DNA from: Prevotellaceae bacterium
GTDB taxonomy: Bacteria; Bacteroidota; Bacteroidia; Bacteroidales; UBA932
NCBI GenBank assembly: GCA_031267855.1
Contig: JAIRYH010000134.1
Location: 1 to 6,959 of the forward strand
Reading direction: 5' to 3'
DNA: 6,959 nt
In this document: positions 1 to 5,450 of the stretch, piece by piece
Layout: every line of letters starts with the position of its first letter
Numbering within the stretch: the first letter of the stretch is position 1
Made by a program: the position numbers and the translations under genes
Notes under the pieces: model-generated
Told to the model about the DNA's origin: nothing
What the model saw: the letters and a program-made list of their open reading frames with translations, nothing else
Databases searched by the model: none

Positions 1-687
1 TACTGTCCGGGCTGCAGTCACGGCGTGGTACACAAACTCATTGCGGAAGTGATTGACGAAATGAATATACAGGATAAAACGGTAGGCATATCGCCGGTGG
101 GCTGCGCCGTATTTGCCTACAACTACCTGCATATTGACTGGCAACAGGCCGCCCACGGTCGTGCGCCGGCGGTAGCTACTGCCGTCAAGCGCCTGTGTCC
201 CGATAAATACGTGTTCACCTATCAAGGCGACGGCGACCTGGCGTCTATCGGAACGGCGGAAATTATGCATGCCTGCAATCGCGGCGAGAATATCACCGTG
301 GTATTTATCAATAACGCCATCTACGGAATGACCGGCGGACAAATGGCTCCGACCACTTTAATCGGGCAGGTTACGGCAACGACGCCCTACGGCCGCGTGG
401 CGGAACTGAACGGGCATCCGCTTCGCATCACCGAATTGCTGGCGCAACTGAACGGCACGTGCTACGTAACGCGTCAAGCCGTTCACACGCCTGCTGCCGC
501 CCGTAAAGCAAAAAAAGCCATTCAAAAAGCGTTTGAAAACTCGGAGCAAAAAAAAGGACTGTCATTCGTAGAAATCGTTGGAACGTGCAGTTCCGGATGG
601 AAACTCCAGCCGGTAGAAGCCAATCAATGGATGGTCGAAAACATGTTCCCGCCATACCCGCTGGGCGACATTAAAAGTGAAGAGTGA
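1..687 (+). CDS. korB: 2-oxoacid:ferredoxin oxidoreductase, beta (TPP-binding) subunit, 5' end missing
   Basis: This subunit carries thiamine diphosphate and an iron-sulfur cluster for the oxidative decarboxylation of a 2-oxoacid to acyl-CoA, with electrons passed to ferredoxin in the cytoplasm. The frame is open from base 1, so the gene starts upstream; 228 residues are visible and perhaps 20-30 are missing. Numbering from base 1, a CPGC motif lies at residues 2-5, with further cysteines at 35 (PVGC) and 196 (VGTC). That is the four-cysteine pattern that binds the [4Fe-4S] cluster in this family. The TPP/Mg motif GDGD is at 76-79, followed by NNAIYGMTGGQ at 104-114. The gamma subunit follows after 53 bases, so the alpha subunit and a ferredoxin-like subunit probably lie upstream. 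The family is clear, but the substrate (2-oxoglutarate or branched-chain 2-oxoacids, VorA-type) cannot be decided from the sequence. A GTG at 25 is internal and not the start. Confidence 0.93.
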   Translation, partial: YCPGCSHGVVHKLIAEVIDEMNIQDKTVGISPVGCAVFAYNYLHIDWQQAAHGRAPAVATAVKRLCPDKYVFTYQGDGDLASIGTAEIMHACNRGENITVVFINNAIYGMTGGQMAPTTLIGQVTATTPYGRVAELNGHPLRITELLAQLNGTCYVTRQAVHTPAAARKAKKAIQKAFENSEQKKGLSFVEIVGTCSSGWKLQPVEANQWMVENMFPPYPLGDIKSEE

Positions 688-740
688 AAAACGAAGAAGA
701 ATTTCTTAAATTTCTACCTTATAACTTATACCGGACAACA

Positions 741-1286
741 ATGAAAGAAGAAATTATCATCGCAGGTTTTGGCGGACAGGGCGTTTTGTCGATGGGGAAA
801 ATAATTGCCTATTCCGGCATTATGCAAGACATGGAGGTAACGTGGATGCCTTCGTATGGCCCCGAAATGCGCGGCGGCACAGCCAATGTAACAGTAGTAC
901 TGAGCAGCAACCGCATCAGTTCTCCTATTGTGAGCCAATGCGACACCGCCATTATCCTCAACCAGCAGTCGCTGGATAAATTTGAACAAAGCGTACGGAG
1001 CGGAGGCCTGCTGCTGTATGACCCGAACGGCATCACCAGACCGCCGGCGCGCAAAGATATTTCCATTTGCAAAATCGAAGCCGCCGAAGAAGCCGTCAAA
1101 CTGGGCAATGCCAAAACCTATAACATGATTGTCCTGGGCGCTTACCTGAAAAAACGCCCGATTGTCCGGCTGGAAAATATCATCAAGGGACTGAAAAAAT
1201 CCATTCCCGAACGCCATCACAAATTGATACCGATAAACGAACAAGCCATCCGGCGCGGCATGGAAGCCGTGGTGGACCTGTCATGA
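741..1286 (+). CDS. korC: 2-oxoacid:ferredoxin oxidoreductase, gamma subunit
   Basis: This is the small gamma subunit (181 aa, usual family size) that works with the alpha/beta core in CoA-dependent oxidation of 2-oxoacids. The N-terminus has the family signature IIIAGFGGQGV (residues 5-15), a Rossmann-like glycine-rich loop. YGPEMRGGTAN follows at 39-49, which is highly conserved in these subunits. The frame is open further upstream to a GTG at 684 that overlaps the stop of the beta gene. I chose ATG 741 because family members begin right before the IIIAGFGGQG strand, and the 19 extra residues look unlike protein sequence of this family. No clear Shine-Dalgarno site precedes either start. 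The gene is co-transcribed with the beta gene and is the last gene of the operon. Whether the complex is KorABC-like or VorABC-like is unresolved. Confidence 0.92.
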   Translation: MKEEIIIAGFGGQGVLSMGKIIAYSGIMQDMEVTWMPSYGPEMRGGTANVTVVLSSNRISSPIVSQCDTAIILNQQSLDKFEQSVRSGGLLLYDPNGITRPPARKDISICKIEAAEEAVKLGNAKTYNMIVLGAYLKKRPIVRLENIIKGLKKSIPERHHKLIPINEQAIRRGMEAVVDLS

Positions 1287-1308
1287 CGACGGCGCATTAG
1301 CCGTCATG
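1282..1308 (+). terminator. weak hairpin at the end of korC, possible terminator
   Basis: GACGGC (1288-1293) pairs with GCCGTC (1300-1305) around a six-base loop. CAT/ATG can extend the stem if bases 1285-1287 bulge out. The hairpin overlaps the korC stop codon. No T tract follows, so intrinsic termination here is only suggested by its position between two transcription units. Confidence 0.35.
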
Positions 1309-1353
1309 TGCATTTCACAAAATCCATCTATTTTATGGGTTGATATTTTTTTG

Positions 1354-1361
1354 TACTTTTG
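1354..1361 (+). promoter_or_regulatory. Bacteroidota -7 promoter element for the gene at 1386
   Basis: TACTTTTG matches the Bacteroidota sigma-ABfr -7 consensus TAnnTTTG exactly and lies 24 bases before the ATG at 1386. The expected -33 TTG/TTTG is not at its normal spacing (the nearest TTG is at 1340-1342, too close), so the promoter is supported by one element and by its place in the gap only. Confidence 0.5.
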
Positions 1362-1385
1362 TTCCTCCGTTAAATATAAAAGAAC

Positions 1386-2087
1386 ATGTCAACTAATTTA
1401 GACGTGCCTCCCCGAGAGGCTATTCTCAAAGACCTGCTGGAAAAAGTGCCGGTCAAACGCAAGGCGTACGATGCCACGCTGGAATCATTTACCCAACTGA
1501 AAGAATTGTTGCATGAACTGTGCAACGACATGAACGAAACGCTGGAAGAAAAACAGGAAGCGCCTACTCGTCTTGAATACCGCGACCGCGGGAAGTTTGA
1601 GGCGGAAATAAAAATCGCCGGCGATGTGCTGATTTTTAACATGCATTCCAATGTTTTCCTTTTCGACCGCAACCATCCTGTCCGGGAGATTTCGTATGTG
1701 CAAAAAAATCCGGATGCGGCATACTGTGGCATAATCAACGTGTACAACTTCCTTTCCGATTCCTTTAAATACAACCGCGCCGACGATTTGGGATACCTGA
1801 TCGGGCGGATTTTTATCAATCAGGACAAACGGTTTTTTGTGGAGGGAAAATGCCGCTCCGACTTCCGTTACCACACATTCGGGGAAAAAAGCATCGGCAA
1901 GGAAACCATCACGGCGATCATCGAAACAGCGATTCTGTATTCCATTGAATTTGACTTGCTGGTGCCGCCATACAACATCAGCAAAGAGGCGACAGTCGGG
2001 CAAATGAATACGAAAATCGAAAATGCCCGCCTGCAAACAGGAAAAAGACTGGGCTTTATATTTAATTCCGATGATGTGCTGAAATGA
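1386..2087 (+). CDS. hypothetical protein, 233 aa, function unknown
   Basis: I do not recognise a characterised family. The product is a soluble, charged protein of 233 residues without a signal peptide or membrane segment. Residues 1-60 are rich in Glu, Lys and Leu with a helical, coiled-coil-like pattern (LKDLLEKV, LKELLHELCNDMNETLEEK). The rest is mixed alpha/beta with many aromatics, for example VLIFNMHSNVFLFDRNHP, followed by an IIETAILYSIEFDLLVPPY helix-strand region. The start at 1386 lies 24 bases after a TAnnTTTG element in an A/T-rich leader, as is normal in Bacteroidota. It is flanked by a 99-base gap upstream and a 183-base gap downstream with a second promoter, so it is probably monocistronic. 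Codon use looks like that of its neighbours, and I see no sign of transfer or decay. It resembles a lineage-restricted conserved protein, but this rests on impression, not on a search. Confidence 0.82.
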   Translation: MSTNLDVPPREAILKDLLEKVPVKRKAYDATLESFTQLKELLHELCNDMNETLEEKQEAPTRLEYRDRGKFEAEIKIAGDVLIFNMHSNVFLFDRNHPVREISYVQKNPDAAYCGIINVYNFLSDSFKYNRADDLGYLIGRIFINQDKRFFVEGKCRSDFRYHTFGEKSIGKETITAIIETAILYSIEFDLLVPPYNISKEATVGQMNTKIENARLQTGKRLGFIFNSDDVLK

Positions 2088-2218
2088 TTTAAAGATTTAA
2101 AGACCGGCTGACGTCACTGGAAATTTCAAATTGACTCAATCGGCTCATCATAATTTTTATTTCCCTAAAAATTTCGCTGATAATTTTTTATGCCTGTGCA
2201 TAAATCAAAATTTTCATG

Positions 2219-2226
2219 TATATTTG
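2219..2226 (+). promoter_or_regulatory. Bacteroidota -7 promoter element for the lipoprotein gene
   Basis: TATATTTG matches TAnnTTTG exactly. Transcription would begin near 2233, which is upstream of ATG 2271 but downstream of the longest-frame ATG at 2190; this decides the start of the lipoprotein gene. No convincing -33 element is visible about 19 bases upstream. Confidence 0.55.
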
Positions 2227-2270
2227 TAGCAATTTTTGAAATCTGTTATACATTAAAAAGGAAATCGACT

Positions 2271-3422
2271 ATGAAAACATTGAATTTGCTTATCATCGCA
2301 ATAGCGGCGATTGTGCTTGCCGGAAGTTGCAAAAGTACCGGCATGCAAGCGTTGACAAAAGGGAAATATGATACTGCCTGCCTGCAGGCTATCGACAAAC
2401 TGCGCTCGTCGCCCAACAACGAAAAAGCGAAAAGCGCGCTGATGCAGGCTTATCCGCTGGCGGTAAATTATACCGAAAAAGAAACGGAACGATTGCTGAA
2501 TTCGGTATCCGACATTAACCGTTATCAGAAAATTTTCGAACTGTACGCCATGATGAGTAATATTGCCGTAGAAATTTCGCGCTGTCCTGCTGCCTTGCTG
2601 ATTATTCCCAATGCCGATTACTACAGTGCACAACTTGAATCGGCGCGTAGCATGGCAGCCGAAGAATCGTACCTGTTGGCGGTCAACAACCTTAATATCG
2701 GGACGCGCGCTGCCGCACGGCAGGCCTATCTGCAATTTCAAAAAACAAATTCGATCATCGCAGGCTACAGGGATGTGGCAACCAAGTTACAGGAAGCAAA
2801 ATGGATGGCCACGCTGAAAATCGTGCTGGAACAGATGCCCGTGAGCGGACAATACCAAATAAGCGCCGACTTCTTCCAGAATAAAGTCTTTGAATACTTA
2901 TCAACAAACATTCGCAACGAATTTGTAAAAATATTTTCGCCCGAAGAAGCCAAAGATGTAAATTTGCGTCCCGACCAGATCATTCACTTAAATTTCCTTG
3001 ATTTTGCGGTAGGACAGGTACGTGAAAAGAAAAACGCTTACGAAGTAAAGCGCGACAGCGTGAAGACCGGTACATACAAGGACGACAAAGGCGTATCGCA
3101 CGACGTATATGGCAGGGTAAAGGCGACGGTCACAACCAGAAGGATCGAAGTGTCGTCGAACGGCATCCTCAACGCTTTAATTATCGACTATCAAACAAAT
3201 GCCGTTCTTTCGCAACAGCGTTTTCCCGGCGAATTTGTCTGGACTGACTCGTATGCCACATTCAGCGGCGACGAACGCGCATTAAGCAGAAAAGAGCTGG
3301 ACATATGCCGCCGTACTTCACTGTCCCCACCGCCGCCGCCGCAGGAAATGTTTGTGCAGTTCACCGTTCCGATATTTAATAACTTGACACAGTTTTTTCA
3401 AAATTACTACCGCAGGTATTGA
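2271..3422 (+). CDS. lipoprotein with TPR-like N-terminal region, function unknown
   Basis: This is a predicted envelope lipoprotein of 383 aa. Residues 1-19 form a short signal peptide (MK, then a hydrophobic LLIIAIAAIVLAGS core) ending at Cys20, the expected lipidated residue. The residues after it (KSTG) lack the acidic surface-export signal known in Bacteroidota, so a periplasm-facing anchor is likelier than surface display. Residues about 24-200 are helical, with a TPR-like unit near 30-60 (GKYDTACLQAIDKL...NNEKAKSALMQAY). The C-terminal half is predicted mostly beta (VYGRVKATVTTRRIEVSS) and includes five prolines at 353-357 before an aromatic tail ending NYYRRY. I chose ATG 2271 because the signal peptide starts there, AAAAGGAAA lies upstream as a plausible ribosome site, and the promoter lies between 2190 and 2271. 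No known function is recognised; it appears to be a single-gene unit. Confidence 0.85.
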   Translation: MKTLNLLIIAIAAIVLAGSCKSTGMQALTKGKYDTACLQAIDKLRSSPNNEKAKSALMQAYPLAVNYTEKETERLLNSVSDINRYQKIFELYAMMSNIAVEISRCPAALLIIPNADYYSAQLESARSMAAEESYLLAVNNLNIGTRAAARQAYLQFQKTNSIIAGYRDVATKLQEAKWMATLKIVLEQMPVSGQYQISADFFQNKVFEYLSTNIRNEFVKIFSPEEAKDVNLRPDQIIHLNFLDFAVGQVREKKNAYEVKRDSVKTGTYKDDKGVSHDVYGRVKATVTTRRIEVSSNGILNALIIDYQTNAVLSQQRFPGEFVWTDSYATFSGDERALSRKELDICRRTSLSPPPPPQEMFVQFTVPIFNNLTQFFQNYYRRY

Positions 3423-3687
3423 TGATATTTAAAAATTTTATCCCGTGTAGGCGCCCCTCGCGCAACGCATGCGACAAGAAACGTTACGGAGGTATGCGTT
3501 GATGCCGGAAGCAGCATGCTTGCAACGCCTGCCTGCCGCAAATATTTACGGGTCTTGATAATCCTGTAAAAGAAGCGCTGAAACAGCCCGGCCGGTCTTC
3601 TTAATCCAACCTTGAATACTTTACTGCAAGGATAATTCTTTCAGATGGCATAGGACGTATTCATTATCTATAAACTCGTAAATTCCC
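3423..3687. other. 265-base gap before tilS with a short inverted repeat
   Basis: CAACGCAT (3463-3470) is repeated in inverted form as ATGCGTTG (3494-3501), separated by 23 bases. No exact TAnnTTTG element, tRNA or credible gene was found. On the minus strand, short open stretches occur in all frames but are broken by stops and have no plausible start. The gap presumably contains the tilS promoter, which I cannot place. Confidence 0.4.
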
Positions 3688-5022
3688 ATGTTTCTTCAAC
3701 GTTTTCAACGATATTGTGCCGTGCACGGTTTGCCCGGCAGCCGCAACAGGTGGCTGCTGGCGGTCAGCGGCGGCCTGGACTCCATGACGCTTGCCCACTT
3801 GTGCCACAGCAGCGGCTGGAAAACCGGCATTGCCCACTGCAACTTTTCGCTGCGCGGCAGCGACAGCGACGGCGACGAGCAGTTTGTGCAGCAGTGGGCG
3901 CGGCAGCACGCCATTCCCTTTTTCAGCATCCGCTTCGACACCCGGCGCCATGCGGAAACGAACGGCATATCCATACAAATGGCTGCCCGCACCCTGCGCT
4001 ACGAATGGTTCGAAGAATTATGCGCAGCACATGATTTTGCAGGTACCGTAACGGCGCATCATGCCGACGACAATGCCGAAACATTACTCCTCCACCTCAC
4101 CCGCGGCACGGGACTGCGGGGATTGTGCGGCATGCAGCCTGTCGGCGAACGCATCGTCCGCCCGCTGCTGTTTGCTGCCCGCAAAGAAATTGCAGCGTAT
4201 GCTGCCGGCAACAACATTGCCTGGCGTGAAGACGCAAGCAACGCAACAACCGCATACGCGCGCAACCGCATACGCCATAACGTATTTCCCGAATTGCAAA
4301 AAATCAACCCGTCGCTTACGGAAAGCCTCCGCCAAACCGCCTGCCACCTTGCCCAAGCCTGCCGCGTCATAGACGGCGAACGGGAAAAAATAATGGAAAA
4401 ATGCTGTTCCTTTTCCGACAACGAAATGCATATTTCCATTGCCGCCCTCAGATCTGTTCCGCAGTATGATTTTTGGCTGTTTGAAATCTTACAGCCCTGT
4501 CATTTTTCGGGAACCGTGGCAAAAGAAATAGCCGGCGCGCTGGACGCCCAGGCCGGCAGGCGCTTCTACAGCCCCACGCATGCGTTGATTAAAGACAGGG
4601 ATACGCTAATCGTTACGCTGTTGCCGGATGCCGAACGGCGCGAGGCGATTGTTATAACCGAAAATTGCAGGACGCTCTCAACGCCCGTTGCCCTGCACTT
4701 TGAACGGCGGCAGCACGGTAAGGACTTTACGCCGTCGGGAGAAAAACAGGTGGCGCACCTCGCCGCAGAAAAATTAAAATTCCCGCTGACCCTGCGCTTG
4801 TGGCGCGATGGCGATGCCTTCAAGCCATTCGGCATGACCGGCATGAAGAAGGTCAGCGATTTTTTGATTGATGAAAAAGTCCCGCTGCACGAAAAAGCGC
4901 GGCAATACGTGCTGGTATCGGACGGCGATATTGTCTGGGTCGTGGGACGCCGGATGGACGAACGCTATAAAATAACGGACAGCACAAAAGAAATTCTGAC
5001 GGTGGTGCGCGGGAAAGGGTAG
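3688..5022 (+). CDS. tilS: tRNA(Ile)-lysidine synthase TilS
   Basis: TilS uses ATP to attach lysine to C34 of the CAU-anticodon tRNA-Ile, producing lysidine; this makes the tRNA read AUA and be charged with isoleucine. It acts in the cytoplasm and is normally essential. The PP-loop SGGLDS is at residues 27-32. The other N-type ATP-pyrophosphatase motifs follow in order: AHCNFSLRG at 49-57, SIQMAARTLRY at 95-105, AHHADDNAETLLLHLTRGTG at 123-142 and EDASN...RNRIRHNVFPEL at 181-203. The C-terminal domain ending in LRLWRDGDAFKPFGM...KKVSDFLIDEKVP is present, so this is the long, complete form (444 aa, normal for Bacteroidota). The start MFLQRFQRY matches the expected short N-terminus before the PP-loop. 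No Shine-Dalgarno site is evident. All catalytic motifs are intact. It stands alone between two large gaps. Confidence 0.97.
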   Translation: MFLQRFQRYCAVHGLPGSRNRWLLAVSGGLDSMTLAHLCHSSGWKTGIAHCNFSLRGSDSDGDEQFVQQWARQHAIPFFSIRFDTRRHAETNGISIQMAARTLRYEWFEELCAAHDFAGTVTAHHADDNAETLLLHLTRGTGLRGLCGMQPVGERIVRPLLFAARKEIAAYAAGNNIAWREDASNATTAYARNRIRHNVFPELQKINPSLTESLRQTACHLAQACRVIDGEREKIMEKCCSFSDNEMHISIAALRSVPQYDFWLFEILQPCHFSGTVAKEIAGALDAQAGRRFYSPTHALIKDRDTLIVTLLPDAERREAIVITENCRTLSTPVALHFERRQHGKDFTPSGEKQVAHLAAEKLKFPLTLRLWRDGDAFKPFGMTGMKKVSDFLIDEKVPLHEKARQYVLVSDGDIVWVVGRRMDERYKITDSTKEILTVVRGKG

Positions 5023-5025
5023 AAG

Positions 5026-5047
5026 GGCGGCGCAGCCGTCGCGTTTT
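5026..5047 (+). terminator. small GC-rich hairpin after tilS, possible terminator
   Basis: GGCGGC (5026-5031) can pair with GCCGTC (5035-5040, one G-U pair) across a three-base loop, followed shortly by TTTT at 5044-5047. It lies just after the tilS stop. The stem is short and the T tract weak. From 5048 to about 5200 I see nothing else that I can name. Confidence 0.35.
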
Positions 5048-5208
5048 CCTGCCCCGCGCGCTCCTGCTCCCTGCAAGCACCGCATGCCGCCGCCGGCGCG
5101 GAGACGATCATCCCCCTGGCGGCAGAAAGGAACCATCATTTTGCAGTCGACTTCCATTTTAAGGAAGAAGGCAACAATTCGGTAAATTGAACAATATCGT
5201 AATTTTTT

Positions 5209-5238
5209 TTTGTATTTCAAAAAATATATCTACCTTTG
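5209..5238 (+). promoter_or_regulatory. Bacteroidota promoter (-33 and -7) for the trp leader and trpB2
   Basis: TTTG (5209-5212) and TACCTTTG (5231-5238) are separated by 18 bases, matching both elements of the Bacteroidota housekeeping promoter at near-ideal spacing. Transcription should start around 5245, giving a leader of about 205 bases before trpB2. It is the best promoter in the window. Confidence 0.8.
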
Positions 5239-5263
5239 TGCCGTTGTAAAATTGTTGACATAA

Positions 5264-5332
5264 ATGAATAGTTTAAAAAATGTTGGATTTTGGTGGTGGT
5301 GCACTTCGGTTGCCGTAAGCAACGGGGAGTAG
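5264..5332 (+). CDS. trpL: trp leader peptide, 22 aa with three consecutive Trp
   Basis: ATG 5264 opens a 22-codon frame ending in TAG 5330-5332, about 20 bases after the predicted transcription start. Codons 10-12 (5291-5299) are TGG TGG TGG, preceded by Phe9 and followed by Cys13. Three adjacent Trp codons in so short a frame, directly before an intrinsic terminator and a TrpB-family gene, are the mark of a translated control peptide in ribosome-mediated attenuation. The peptide itself would have no other role. Scarce charged tRNA-Trp should stall ribosomes at 5291-5299; otherwise they reach the stop at 5330 and cover the antiterminator strand at 5315-5326. No Shine-Dalgarno site is visible, which is usual for this phylum. 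The name trpL is by analogy of function, not by homology to the enterobacterial peptide. Confidence 0.85.
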   Translation: MNSLKNVGFWWWCTSVAVSNGE

Positions 5333-5381
5333 TTCCACCTGCATATACCCAACGATGGTGAGAAAACAGCCTGTTGTTTAC
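5309..5381 (+). promoter_or_regulatory. tryptophan attenuator: competing 1:2 and antiterminator 2:3 pairings
   Basis: Strand 1, GTTGC (5309-5313), pairs with GCAAC (5319-5323) as a small hairpin within leader codons 16-20. Strand 2 (5315-5326) can instead pair with strand 3 (5370-5381) over 12 continuous base pairs, two of them G-U. That pairing takes up the upper 5' arm of the terminator and so prevents its formation. Strand 1 begins nine bases after the last Trp codon, and the leader stop follows strand 2 by three bases, so the ribosome position selects the fold as in classical trp attenuation. Pairings were worked out by hand; no energies were computed. Confidence 0.75.
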
Positions 5382-5405
5382 CGGAAACAACAGGCTGTTT
5401 TTTTT
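5363..5405 (+). terminator. intrinsic terminator (attenuator) of the trpB2 leader
   Basis: Bases 5363-5379 and 5385-5401 form a perfect 17-bp stem with a five-base ACCGG loop, followed by T residues through 5405 (eight T in a row from 5398, the first four also in the stem). It ends 45 bases before the trpB2 ATG and after the leader stop codon, so it is a premature terminator inside the trpB2 transcript. It also rules out the upstream in-frame ATG 5355 as the trpB2 start. Confidence 0.93.
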
Positions 5406-5450
5406 ATTTCCGGTAAGCAGCAATTAATAAATAACAATAAAATTAAATTT

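Noticed and set aside
684..740. GTG start for korC overlapping the stop of the beta gene
   Set aside because: It would suggest translational coupling, but the added 19 residues precede the usual family N-terminus, which begins at ATG 741.
2190..2270. Extended N-terminus of the lipoprotein from 2190
   Set aside because: It lies upstream of the promoter element at 2219-2226 and would bury the signal peptide that begins at 2271.
4774..5220. 148-codon minus-strand open frame over the end of tilS and the following gap
   Set aside because: It is mostly antisense to the tilS C-terminal domain, is rich in Arg and Cys, and would not explain the + strand motifs; it is a shadow of a GC-rich gene.
5285..5299. 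Possible two-tier G-quadruplex (four GG runs)
   Set aside because: The GG runs come from the glycine and tandem Trp codons of the leader peptide; two-tier quadruplexes are weak and nothing else supports one.
5331..5342. T-box-like sequence in the trpB2 leader
   Set aside because: The resemblance to the T-box core (AGGTGGAACT) is on the minus strand only, so it is not in the trpB2 transcript; the Trp codon ORF explains the regulation better.
5355..5450. Extended N-terminus of trpB2 from ATG 5355
   Set aside because: The extension is encoded by the attenuator hairpin and poly-T; the family N-terminus begins at ATG 5451.
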